Source: an uncultured Sutterella sp. (GTDB lineage: Bacteria; Pseudomonadota; Gammaproteobacteria; Burkholderiales; Burkholderiaceae_F). From it: 12,701 nucleotides of DNA. A program made the translations under genes and the position numbers. The notes below the pieces were generated by a model, which saw only the letters and a list, made by a program, of their open reading frames with translations, was not told where the DNA came from and did not search any database. The number at the start of each line of letters is the position of its first letter. Position 1 is the stretch's first letter. Shown piece after piece: positions 1-6,318 of this stretch. The stretch spans positions 1 through 12,701 of the forward strand of contig UPZS01000049.1 in the NCBI GenBank assembly GCA_900538905.1, given 5' to 3'.

Positions 1-54
1 CACGGCAACGGCAGCAGCTGCTGAAACGATGATCTGACGGCGGGTAAAGACCAT
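1..54 (-). CDS. N-terminus of a putative Tat-exported protein (partial)
   Basis: Only the first 18 codons are inside the window; the gene runs off the left edge. The translation is MVFTRRQIIVSAAAAVAV: a twin-arginine pair preceded by Thr and followed by a hydrophobic, Ala-rich stretch. This is the n-region and start of the h-region of a Tat signal peptide, so the product is probably exported folded, often with a cofactor, to the periplasm. The ATG at 54-52 is supported by an AGGGAG Shine-Dalgarno at 69-64, nine bases upstream. The ribosome binding site comes directly after the U-tract of an intrinsic terminator, so expression needs read-through of the leader at 73-380. The mature function cannot be told from this fragment. 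Confidence 0.7.
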   Translation of the reverse strand, partial: MVFTRRQIIVSAAAAVAV

Positions 55-72
55 TTTTGAATTCTCCCTAAT

Positions 73-101
73 AAAAAACGCACATCCCCGAAGGGTGTGC
101 G
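73..101 (-). terminator. Intrinsic terminator/attenuator in the leader of the Tat-signal gene
   Basis: On the minus strand the stem CGCACA-CCC / GGG-TGTGCG (one bulged A) is capped by a C(UUCG)G tetraloop and followed by six U (78-73). The Shine-Dalgarno of the downstream gene begins four bases after the U-tract, so this terminator sits in the gene's own 5' leader. The 5' arm together with its two preceding bases (103-95, GACGCACAC) is exactly complementary to a segment further upstream (221-213). That pairing would stop the terminator from forming. Confidence 0.8.
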
Positions 102-380
102 TCTGTTTTCAACTTGCTTATAGCCTGAATTTTGTGCTTTTAGGAGGCGGTTGGAAGTTCCGACTTTTGGAACCTTAGGGTATTCGGCTCCCTTTCCTAC
201 ACTTCCTGCGCCGACGCACACGCGCACGGCCTCCCGGTGTCTACCAGTAGCAGCAGACCCAGAGATAGCAAGCGCAATCGACCGTGAGCCTTGGTGAAAA
301 GGCCCTTCGTGACGAAGGTCGATCGTATGTGCGTCATTTGGTTGTCCAATTCCTAATTTCGTGCCATCACAAGCACTATT
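73..380 (-). promoter_or_regulatory. Structured leader RNA with attenuator architecture (candidate riboswitch or ncRNA, class unrecognised)
   Basis: There is no convincing ORF. A transcript starting near 380 would contain several elements. An outer helix P0 forms from 376-371/139-134, 356-351/145-140 and 349-346/154-151. Segment A (335-328, GACGCACA) is complementary to segment B (TGTGCGTC, 220-213), with two flanking G-U pairs. Segment C (103-95) is also complementary to B (221-213, 9 bp), and C forms the terminator with D (84-79). Inside A:B lies a three-way junction: ATCGACC/GGTCGAT (323-317/283-277) encloses two hairpins (318-313/309-304 and 303-299/292-288). Next comes hairpin GTCTGC/GTAGAC near 256-237. 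A:B formation would free C for termination, while B:C would be the antiterminator. I compared it by eye with cobalamin, TPP, FMN, lysine and glycine riboswitches and with 6S, tmRNA, RNase P and SRP RNA, and saw no convincing match. A stable stand-alone ncRNA is the alternative. Confidence 0.55.
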
Positions 381-386
381 TCGTGA

Positions 387-415
387 AAGGTAGCGCAGGA
401 ACAGAATACTGTCAA
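387..415 (-). promoter_or_regulatory. Sigma-70-type promoter of the structured leader
   Basis: On the minus strand a consensus -35 TTGACA (415-410) is separated by exactly 17 bases from TACCTT (392-387), which keeps the key T, A and final T of the -10 box. The start point would be near 380, four bases before the 5' strand of the outer helix P0 at 376. Promoter position and RNA fold therefore support each other. Confidence 0.65.
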
Positions 416-450
416 TAACAGAAAGTGCTTAGAAAAGTCTGCAGATTGCC

Positions 451-482
451 ATTTCTTTGAAGACTTGGAATTTCAAGGAAAT
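451..482. repeat. Inverted repeat upstream of the leader promoter
   Basis: ATTTCTTTGAA (451-461) and TTCAAGGAAAT (472-482) form an 11-bp inverted repeat with one G-T position and a 10-base centre. It lies about 35-65 bases upstream of the -35 box at 410-415, a usual place for an activator site. The remainder of 416-624 holds only a 46-codon open frame (552-412, minus) without a good ribosome binding site, and I see no other element there. Confidence 0.4.
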
Positions 483-624
483 CAAAAATCGACTGAAGAA
501 TTCGCGGTGCAATATTGAAGTCAGATATCCAATGACAGGCATTCCTCGACATTGATCACTCGTTGTGCTCACCCGTAAGTCACCATTTTTGGAAAAAAAC
601 ACCTCGAATGTTGAATGCAGACGA

Positions 625-659
625 CAAAAAACCTCGCAAAATCAATATCTTGCGAGGTT
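625..659 (-). terminator. Intrinsic terminator after tRNA-Val
   Basis: On the minus strand a perfect 10-bp stem AACCTCGCAA / TTGCGAGGTT (659-650 with 639-630) has a 10-base loop and is followed by U residues (629-626). It lies 12 bases after the tRNA 3' end. It would end the transcript that carries hupB and tRNA-Val, or the tRNA alone. Confidence 0.85.
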
Positions 660-671
660 CTAGCGGATGTT

Positions 672-747
672 TGGTGGATGCTGAGAGTCTCGAACTCCCG
701 ACCTACGCCTTGTAAGGGCGCCGCTCTACCAACTGAGCTAAGCATCC
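672..747 (-). tRNA. tRNA-Val (anticodon UAC), CCA encoded
   Basis: The minus strand folds into a full cloverleaf. The acceptor is GGATGCT/AGCATCC with discriminator A and genomic CCA (674-672). The D-stem is GCTC/GAGC. The anticodon stem is GCGCC/GGCGT with loop CTTACAA, giving anticodon TAC. The variable loop is AGGTC and the T-stem GGGAG/CTCTC has loop TTCGAGA. The length is 76 bases. UAC reads GUA and GUG (and probably GUU) valine codons. It starts 29 bases downstream of the hupB stop codon, and no T-rich terminator lies between them, so co-transcription with hupB and processing from a joint RNA is likely. Confidence 0.95.
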
Positions 748-753
748 ATTCTT

Positions 754-775
754 CAACTCATCGTCAAACGAGTTG
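754..775 (-). other. Hairpin between hupB and tRNA-Val
   Basis: CAACTCGT / ATGAGTTG (minus strand) form an 8-bp stem with one G-T pair and loop TTGACG. It begins just after the hupB stop codon and is not followed by a U-tract, so it is unlikely to terminate. It may protect the hupB mRNA 3' end after the tRNA is excised by RNase P. Confidence 0.45.
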
Positions 776-776
776 A

Positions 777-1049
777 TTATTGTACAGCATCCTTGAGTTT
801 TTTGCCAGCACGGAACTTCGGCTGCTTGCAAGCGGCGATCTTGATGGTTTCGCCAGTCTGCGGGTTACGACCCGTGCGTTCAGAGCGTTCGGAAACCGTG
901 AAGGTGCCGAAGCCAACCAACGACACGTCTTCACCCTTCTGCAGGGAGGTCGTCACGGCTTCGATGAAAGCTTCGAGAGCGAGGCCGGCCTTGGCCTTGG
1001 TGATGTCGGCAGACACGGCGATCTGTTCGATCAGTTCGTTCTTATTCAT
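777..1049 (-). CDS. hupB: DNA-binding protein HU-beta
   Basis: This 90-residue histone-like protein has the full length of the HU family. It starts [11 protein letters not shown], has the core [18 protein letters not shown] (residues 46-63) with the Arg-Asn-Pro tip of the DNA-binding arm (61-63), and ends [15 protein letters not shown] dimers bend and wrap DNA without strict sequence preference and shape the nucleoid. IHF is unlikely because the flank of the arm and the short basic C-terminus are HU-like. The ATG at 1049 follows an AAGGGG Shine-Dalgarno about seven bases upstream. The gene lies downstream of lon, as in many proteobacteria, but is separated from it by a terminator and has its own promoter at 1105-1133. 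tRNA-Val follows on the same strand. Confidence 0.97.
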   Translation of the reverse strand: MNKNELIEQIAVSADITKAKAGLALEAFIEAVTTSLQKGEDVSLVGFGTFTVSERSERTGRNPQTGETIKIAACKQPKFRAGKKLKDAVQ

Positions 1050-1104
1050 GGGTATCCCCTTAGTGTTGTTACGCCCTTTGGGCAGTCAAAGAAAAATCTT
1101 GAGC

Positions 1105-1133
1105 ACTATAGCCTAAAAAAGGCTCAGCACCAA
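1105..1133 (-). promoter_or_regulatory. Promoter of hupB
   Basis: On the minus strand TTGGTG (1133-1128) and TATAGT (1110-1105) are separated by 17 bases, a good sigma-70-type match about 55-85 bases upstream of the hupB ATG. The spacer contains the near-palindrome AGCCT-TTTTT-AGGCT, reaching the edge of the -10 box. This might be an operator or a chance pairing. Confidence 0.6.
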
Positions 1134-1204
1134 GCGAAATTGCCCGAAAAGCCTAGAAAACTAAGGCAATGTTGACATTTTGTGTCGTTTTTGCCAACAG
1201 GCAA

Positions 1205-1239
1205 GAAAAACGCCCGCTCAAGATCCTCTCAAACGGGCG
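1205..1239 (-). terminator. Intrinsic terminator of lon
   Basis: On the minus strand CGCCCG (1239-1234) pairs with CGGGCG (1216-1211) across a 17-base loop, followed by five U (1210-1206). It lies 27 bases beyond the lon stop codon and separates lon from hupB. Confidence 0.75.
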
Positions 1240-1266
1240 CTGTTGCAATGTCAGCGCTTCACCGAC

Positions 1267-3798
1267 TTAGCAGTTGCAGTGACCTCCGGCCGTCGTCGCC
1301 TCACCGGAATCAACTTCCTGAGACTGTGCGACAACGTCGGCCGCTACCTCTTTTTCCTTCTTGGGTTCCAGAGGTGTGGGTTTGCTCACCAAAGCTTCTT
1401 CAAGTACCTTGTCAATCCAACGTACCGGAACAATCTCGACGGCCTGCTTGACATTGTCGGGCACTTCCTCGAGATCCTTGACGTTTTCTTCCGGAATCAA
1501 TACCTTCTTGATGCCGGCTCGAACCGCCGCAAGAAGCTTTTCCTTCAGGCCACCGATTTCGAGTACTTCACCGCGCAACGTGATTTCGCCGGTCATAGCG
1601 ATGTCGCTACGAACGGCAATCCCCGTCATTGCAGAAGCCAAAGCCGTCGTAATGGCTGCACCGGCACTCGGACCGTCCTTGGGAACAGCCCCTTCCGGGA
1701 AATGAATGTGCCAATCGGTCTTGGCAAAGACTTCCGGATCGATGCCAAGCTTCACGGCACGCGCACGAACCACACTCAAGGCAGCCTGCACGCTTTCCTT
1801 CATAACGTCGCCGAGAGACCCCGTGCGAACCACATTGCCGCGGCCCGGGAAGCAGACGGCTTCCACCGCCAGCGTATCTCCGCCCACACTCGTCCACGCA
1901 AGTCCGTTGACCTGCCCCACACGAGCTTCGGTGGGCGCCACACCATAACTGAACTTGCGAACGCCCAGATAGTCGTGCAAGTTCTTGGGCGTCACACGCA
2001 CCTTACGCACACGAGGCTTTGCGGTCTTGGCTCCTTCCTTGCTTTCGTCGGAGGCTTCTTTTGCAGCCTTGGCGACAAGCTCGTCTTCCCGCTCGCACTG
2101 CTGACGAACGATCTTGCGAAGGATCTTGCTGATGGCGCGCTCCAACCCGCGAACGCCGGCTTCACGCGTGTAGAAGCGAATGATGTCTAGGACCGCTTCT
2201 TGCGTGACTTCGGCTTCAGTCTTCTTGAGTCCATTCAAACGCATCTGCTTGGGCAACAGGTGCTCCATCGCAATGTGAACTTTTTCGTCCTCGGTGTAGC
2301 CGGCCAGATCGATGGTTTCCATACGATCAAGCAACGGCGGATCAATGGCATAGCTGTTGCTTGTGGCCACAAACATCACGTCGGACAAATCAAAGCCGAC
2401 ATCAACGTAGTGATCCTCGAACTCGCGATTCTGTTCCGGATCGAGCACTTCGAGAAGCGCCGCGGAAGGATCTCCCCTCACTCCGGAACCCAGTTTGTCG
2501 ATTTCGTCCAAAAGAAACAGCGGATTCTTCACTCCCACCTTAGCCATGGCCTGGATGATCTTGCCGGGCATCGAACCGATATAGGTACGGCGATGACCGC
2601 GGATGTCGCTTGAATCCTGAACACCGCCCAAGGCAACGCGCACATACTTGCGGCCGGTAGCGCGTGCAATCGACTCACCCAGACTGGTCTTGCCGACGCC
2701 GGGCGCACCGACAAGACACAAAATCGGCGACTTGATCTTATCCACGCGGCGCTGCACTGCCAGATATTCAAGGATGCGTTCCTTGACCTTTTCCAGCCCC
2801 CAGTGATCTGAGTTGAGAATCTCCTCTGCTTTTTTAAGATCCTTGTTGACTTCGGTCTTTTCCTTCCATGGCAGGGAAATCAGCGTTTCGATGTAACCGC
2901 GCACCACCGTAGCTTCAGCGTTCGAAGGCGACATCTGCTTGAGCTTGTTGAGCTCATCCAAAGCCTTTTCTTCGGTCTTGGCAGGCATGCCGCATGCCTT
3001 GATCTTGTCGCGCAGAATCGCAATTTCGTCATTGCCGTCGACACCTTCGTCATCGGCTCCGAGTTCCTTGCGAATCGCCTTCATCTGCTCGTTGAGATAG
3101 TAGTTTCGCTGGTTTTTTTCCATCTGCTTCTTGACGCGACCGTGGATGCGACGCTCCACCGCAAGAATGTCCATCTCGTTGTCAAGAATATCGATGATTT
3201 CGTTCAGACACCCCTGAAGCGTCGTTTGATCCAGGATCTTCTGCTTGCGAGCGTTGTCAACCGGCAACTGACTTGCCACCGCATCAGCCAGCTGCATAGC
3301 AGTTGCGCTTTCACGAATCGGTTGCAACACCTCTTCGGGCAGTTTTTTGCTTTCCTGCGCGTACTCAATAAAGCGTTGCAAAACGGCGCGACGCGAAGCT
3401 TCTTCGTTGGTCGTACCCTGCACCACACACGGGTGAGGCGTGAAGGTTGCGCTGTAACCGTCCTTCGGATTGGAAGAAATGCTCTGAATGTCAATGCGCT
3501 CGTCAGCCTCAACGAGCACCTTAAGGGTGCCGTCGGGGAGCTTAAGCATCTGCAGCACGCGCGCCAGGGTACCTGTCTTGTACAAATCCTCAAGTTTGGG
3601 ATCATCCCTACCGCTTTCCTTCTGGGTCACCAACGCAATCGTACGATCCCCGTTCATAGCGGTGCGCACAGAACGAATCGTGAGCGGTCGGCCGATGAAA
3701 AGCGGAAGAACAGTGTGAGGAAACACCACCAGGTCGCGGATGGGAAGCAATGGAGCCTGCATCGGCGCGGCTTGCGTGACGTTAACGTTTTCAGTCAT
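1267..3798 (-). CDS. lon: ATP-dependent protease Lon (endopeptidase La)
   Basis: This 843-residue cytoplasmic AAA+ serine protease degrades misfolded and regulatory proteins. The N-terminal substrate-binding domain begins near residue 15 (PLLPIRDLVVFPHTVLPLFIG). The ATPase has Walker A GAPGVGKT (364-371), Walker B LFLLDEID (427-434) and an ATSNS sensor. The protease domain carries the catalytic Ser711 in PKDGPSAGAA and Lys754 in GGLKEKLLAA, spaced 43 residues apart as in E. coli (S679/K722). A charged Ala/Lys/Glu-rich insert (about 574-602) precedes the protease domain. A loose C-terminal tail ends in Gly-Gly-His-Cys-Asn-Cys. I chose MTENVNV at 3798 because the Lon family starts here; the frame stays open 18 codons further upstream (to 3852), but that stretch overlaps the promoter region. 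A sigma-32-like promoter lies at 3841-3869. Confidence 0.98.
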   Translation of the reverse strand: MTENVNVTQAAPMQAPLLPIRDLVVFPHTVLPLFIGRPLTIRSVRTAMNGDRTIALVTQKESGRDDPKLEDLYKTGTLARVLQMLKLPDGTLKVLVEADERIDIQSISSNPKDGYSATFTPHPCVVQGTTNEEASRRAVLQRFIEYAQESKKLPEEVLQPIRESATAMQLADAVASQLPVDNARKQKILDQTTLQGCLNEIIDILDNEMDILAVERRIHGRVKKQMEKNQRNYYLNEQMKAIRKELGADDEGVDGNDEIAILRDKIKACGMPAKTEEKALDELNKLKQMSPSNAEATVVRGYIETLISLPWKEKTEVNKDLKKAEEILNSDHWGLEKVKERILEYLAVQRRVDKIKSPILCLVGAPGVGKTSLGESIARATGRKYVRVALGGVQDSSDIRGHRRTYIGSMPGKIIQAMAKVGVKNPLFLLDEIDKLGSGVRGDPSAALLEVLDPEQNREFEDHYVDVGFDLSDVMFVATSNSYAIDPPLLDRMETIDLAGYTEDEKVHIAMEHLLPKQMRLNGLKKTEAEVTQEAVLDIIRFYTREAGVRGLERAISKILRKIVRQQCEREDELVAKAAKEASDESKEGAKTAKPRVRKVRVTPKNLHDYLGVRKFSYGVAPTEARVGQVNGLAWTSVGGDTLAVEAVCFPGRGNVVRTGSLGDVMKESVQAALSVVRARAVKLGIDPEVFAKTDWHIHFPEGAVPKDGPSAGAAITTALASAMTGIAVRSDIAMTGEITLRGEVLEIGGLKEKLLAAVRAGIKKVLIPEENVKDLEEVPDNVKQAVEIVPVRWIDKVLEEALVSKPTPLEPKKEKEVAADVVAQSQEVDSGEATTAGGHCNC

Positions 3799-3840
3799 AA
3801 AAGAGTTTCTCGTAATCGAAAAAAGTTTTCCGGATTGCTT

Positions 3841-3869
3841 ATATGGAGACAACCTCGGTCTTTTTCAAG
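3841..3869 (-). promoter_or_regulatory. Sigma-32 (heat-shock) type promoter of lon
   Basis: On the minus strand CTTGAAA (3869-3863), a 14-base spacer and CTCCATAT (3848-3841) match the E. coli RpoH consensus CTTGAAA-N13-17-CCCCATNT at all but one position. A start near 3834 gives a 5' leader of about 36 bases before the lon ATG. A second, weaker candidate upstream is TTGAGC (3952-3947) with TACAAT (3931-3926), but its 15-base spacer is short for sigma-70. The rest of 3870-4049 shows no gene. Confidence 0.7.
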
Positions 3870-4049
3870 ACGGTTGATGTCGAGGGGAAAGTCGATCCGG
3901 CAGGCATTCGCCTTGTGTCGAATCCATTGTACGAACAAAAGCGGCTGCTCAACCGCAGCAAAGCAACTCTTTGCATAAGGTTGGCAAAAAGAACGAAAGA
4001 TCAGGCAAAAAAGACGCTTACGCGACCTCATGCAGCCGCTGCGTTGAAA

Positions 4050-4079
4050 GCGTGACGGAGTTTCAAAGCTCCGTCGCGC
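4050..4079 (-). terminator. Possible weak terminator after clpX
   Basis: GCGTGACGGAG (4050-4060) and CTCCGTCGCGC (4069-4079) form an 11-bp stem with one G-T pair and an 8-base loop. In the minus direction it is followed only by TTTC, so termination is probably partial. It lies about 37 bases beyond the clpX stop and upstream of the lon promoter. Confidence 0.45.
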
Positions 4080-4115
4080 TTTCCAAGTAAAAGTCAGCGA
4101 AAAAAAGCTTTACAT

Positions 4116-5429
4116 TCAAGTGTTTTTGTTATCCGCATCGGTCTGCGCAACCGTACGTGGGCCGTCAATGAGATCGGCTCTCACCTTACCATCCTTGACG
4201 TCACCTTCAGACTCGAGCTTCACAGTACCGACTTCGGGCTTGGCTGGCACTTCGAACATAGCGTCAAGCAAAGCCGCTTCAACAATGCTGCGCAAACCGC
4301 GTGCACCGGTCTTGCGTTCCATTGCCTTGTGAGCAATGGCTGCCAGCGCTTCGGGTGTGGCTTCGAACTTCACGCCTTCCATCGCAAAGAGTTCGGCAAA
4401 CTGTTTGATCAAGGCATTCTTGGGCTCGGTCAGAATCGAAACAAAAGCCTTTTCATCGAGTTCTTCGAGTGTTGCGACCACCGGCAGACGGCCCACAAGT
4501 TCGGGAATCAGGCCGTACTTCACGAGGTCAGAAGGTTCGGCCTGAGCAAAAAGCTCGGTGAGCGATTCTTGGGATTCGCTGTGTACCTGGGCACCGAAAC
4601 CGATGCCGCTTCTCACGGAACGGCGGCGAACGATCTTTTCAAGACCGTCAAACGCACCACCGCAGATGAACAAAATGTTGCTCGTGTCAACCGCCACCAT
4701 CTTGCCGCGCGGGTTTTTGCGACCGCCTTCAGCTGGAACATTGCAGACCGTACCTTCGATGAGCTTCAGAAGGGCCTGCTGAACGCCTTCACCTGAAACG
4801 TCGCGTGTGATTGACGGGTTTTCGCTCTTGCGGGCAATCTTGTCAATTTCATCTAGGTACACGATGCCGCACTGAGCGCGTTCAACATCACCGTCGGCCG
4901 ACAGCAAAAGCTTATGGATGATGTTTTCCACGTCTTCGCCCACATAGCCAGCTTCCGTCAAAGTCGTCGCATCGGCAATTGCAAACGGCACATTGAGCGT
5001 ACGCGCCAACGTCTGAGCTAGAAGCGTCTTACCGGAACCGGTGGGACCGACAAGCAAAATATTGGACTTTTGCAGCTCGACGCCTTCGGCTGTGGCCTTA
5101 TGCTTCAAACGTTTGTAGTGGTTGTAAACCGCAACAGACAACACACGCTTTGCTCGCTGCTGCCCGATCACGTAGTTGTCGAGATGCTCATAAAGCTTTT
5201 GCGGCGTCGGGATCGGAGCCGACAAAATATCGGCGACTGACGCGTCAGCACTCGAATCGGCCGCTGCAGTGTCGTGAGAGGAGGAAGTTGAAGCACCACC
5301 ACCAATAGCCGACATCATGCCTCGAATGCAACGGTCGCAGATGAGAAAGCCGCGATGAGTATCAATCAGCGTTTCGACGTCGTTTTTATGGCGCCCGCAG
5401 ATGGAGCAACGCAGATCGTTTTTTTCCAT
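4116..5429 (-). CDS. clpX: ATP-dependent Clp protease ATP-binding subunit ClpX
   Basis: This 437-residue AAA+ unfoldase recognises substrates such as SsrA-tagged proteins and threads them into ClpP. The N-terminal zinc-binding domain has Cys8, Cys11, Cys31 and Cys34. A Ser/Ala-rich linker (about 43-72) leads into the ATPase with Walker A GPTGSGKT (128-135), pore loop GYVG (161-164), Walker B VYLDE (190-194), the ClpP-docking IGF loop (276-278) and sensor-2 GARGLR (375-380). The loop that is Arg-Lys-His in most ClpX reads Arg-Lys-Asn (237-239). The gene is 46 bases downstream of clpP on the same strand, the usual operon order. Its ribosome binding site is poor (AAAGG about 13 bases before the ATG), which fits coupling to clpP expression only loosely. 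Confidence 0.98.
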   Translation of the reverse strand: MEKNDLRCSICGRHKNDVETLIDTHRGFLICDRCIRGMMSAIGGGASTSSSHDTAAADSSADASVADILSAPIPTPQKLYEHLDNYVIGQQRAKRVLSVAVYNHYKRLKHKATAEGVELQKSNILLVGPTGSGKTLLAQTLARTLNVPFAIADATTLTEAGYVGEDVENIIHKLLLSADGDVERAQCGIVYLDEIDKIARKSENPSITRDVSGEGVQQALLKLIEGTVCNVPAEGGRKNPRGKMVAVDTSNILFICGGAFDGLEKIVRRRSVRSGIGFGAQVHSESQESLTELFAQAEPSDLVKYGLIPELVGRLPVVATLEELDEKAFVSILTEPKNALIKQFAELFAMEGVKFEATPEALAAIAHKAMERKTGARGLRSIVEAALLDAMFEVPAKPEVGTVKLESEGDVKDGKVRADLIDGPRTVAQTDADNKNT

Positions 5430-5475
5430 GAAAATCGTAAGCCTTTCGCTTTGAAAAAAGTTTTATATGTCGGGG

Positions 5476-6099
5476 TTACTCGCCGCGGCGGGTATAAATG
5501 CGATCAATGATGCCGTATTCGAGGGCTTCGGTCGGACTCATGTAGTAGTCGCGGTCGGTGTCGCGCGTAACGATATCGAGAGACTTGCCGGTGCGTTCGG
5601 AAAGAATGCCGTTCAAAAGTCCCTTCAAGTCCTGAATCTCGCGAGCCTGAATCTGGATGTCGCTGGCCATGCCGCGGCTACCGCCCGAAGGCTGATGAAT
5701 CATAATGCGGGAATTGGGAAGCGAATAACGCTTCCCCTTGGCACCGGCGGCCAACAGAAACGCTCCCATGGAAGCGGCCATGCCCACACAGATGGTCTGC
5801 ACATCGGGCTTGATGAACTGCATCGTGTCGTAGATCCCCAAGCCGGCATAGACGGATCCACCCGGGCTATTAATGTAGAGCGAAATATCCTTGTCGGGAT
5901 TTTCACTTTCAAGGAACAACAGCTGGGCAATCACGAGATTGGCCGATTCGTCGTTGACTTCGCCCGACAGGAACACGATGCGGTCGCGCAACAGACGCGA
6001 ATAAATATCGAAGCTGCGCTCGCCGCGGCCGCTCTGTTCAATCACCATCGGAATCAATGCGTTATGAATGTCATGCATGATGTTAGAAATTTCGCTCAT
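5476..6099 (-). CDS. clpP: ATP-dependent Clp protease proteolytic subunit ClpP
   Basis: This 207-residue product has exactly the length of E. coli ClpP. It is the serine peptidase that assembles into a 14-mer chamber and is capped by ClpX. The catalytic triad is Ser110 (GMAASMGAF), His135 (IMIHQPSGG) and Asp184 (TDRDYY), each one residue from the E. coli precursor positions. The strand SPGGSVYAG that lines the active site is present. By alignment with E. coli, self-processing would fall before Ala14 (ALIPMVIEQ). The frame is open for 58 further codons upstream to 6273, but that stretch is not ClpP-like and includes the terminator, so I start at [10 protein letters not shown] (6099). The AGGCAG ribosome binding site is weak. 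A second Met at residue 8 is a possible alternative start. Confidence 0.97.
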   Translation of the reverse strand: MSEISNIMHDIHNALIPMVIEQSGRGERSFDIYSRLLRDRIVFLSGEVNDESANLVIAQLLFLESENPDKDISLYINSPGGSVYAGLGIYDTMQFIKPDVQTICVGMAASMGAFLLAAGAKGKRYSLPNSRIMIHQPSGGSRGMASDIQIQAREIQDLKGLLNGILSERTGKSLDIVTRDTDRDYYMSPTEALEYGIIDRIYTRRGE

Positions 6100-6148
6100 T
6101 GGGGTTCTGCCTGAGGACAGAGCCGTACACAAAAATCGTTTCGCTTTC

Positions 6149-6170
6149 TGCGCACCGAAAGAAGTGCGCA
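6149..6170. other. Perfect stem-loop in the clpP upstream region
   Basis: TGCGCAC (6149-6155) and GTGCGCA (6164-6170) form a perfect 7-bp stem with an 8-base centre, about 50 bases upstream of the clpP start. No U-tract follows directly, so it may be an mRNA 5' end structure or a protein-binding dyad rather than a terminator. I could not identify a convincing clpP promoter in 6100-6180. Confidence 0.4.
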
Positions 6171-6179
6171 CATAGAAAC

Positions 6180-6230
6180 AAAAACGGAAAAAAGCCCATG
6201 GAAGCTTGCGCCTCCCGTTGCTTTTTCCCG
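6180..6230 (-). terminator. Strong intrinsic terminator between tig and clpP
   Basis: On the minus strand CGGGAAAAAGC (6230-6220) pairs with GCTTTTTTCCG (6195-6185) over 11 bp with one G-U pair. An inner stem GGAGGC/GCTTCC (6215-6210/6205-6200) is capped by a GCAA tetraloop, with a symmetric 4+4 internal loop between the two stems. Five U follow at once (6184-6180). It lies about 90 bases beyond the tig stop, so tig and clpP should be mainly separate transcripts. The region 6231-6318 shows nothing else. Confidence 0.75.
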
Positions 6231-6318
6231 CTTTCGTTCGCCTGACAGACCCGAAGCGCGGCTTTTTCGCCACACTTGTCCGAGCCAGTCGGCGCAGATC
6301 AGTTCGCTAAGAACCGAA

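Noticed and set aside
185..270. Cobalamin-riboswitch-like words on the minus strand (a CTACTGG...CCGGGAGGCC stretch and AAAGGGAGCCG)
   Set aside because: The words occur in the wrong order and the CCCCGC core is absent, so the resemblance is by chance.
134..376. 6S RNA, RNase P RNA, tmRNA or SRP RNA
   Set aside because: None of the conserved cores was found: no GAGGAAAGTCC of RNase P, no terminal CCA with T-arm of tmRNA, no GGTCAGGTCCGGAAGG of SRP RNA. The 3' hairpin only loosely resembles that of 6S RNA.
412..552. 46-codon minus-strand open frame (starts MSRNACHWISDF)
   Set aside because: No usable ribosome binding site, no family I recognise, and it overlaps the -35 box of the leader promoter. 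Chance or a remnant cannot be told apart, so it is not annotated.
3799..3852. Upstream in-frame start for lon adding 18 residues
   Set aside because: It would overlap the sigma-32-like promoter and has no Lon similarity; MTENVNV at 3798 fits the family.
6100..6273. 58-codon N-terminal extension of ClpP
   Set aside because: It covers the tig terminator and is not ClpP-like; the start at 6099 gives exactly 207 residues.
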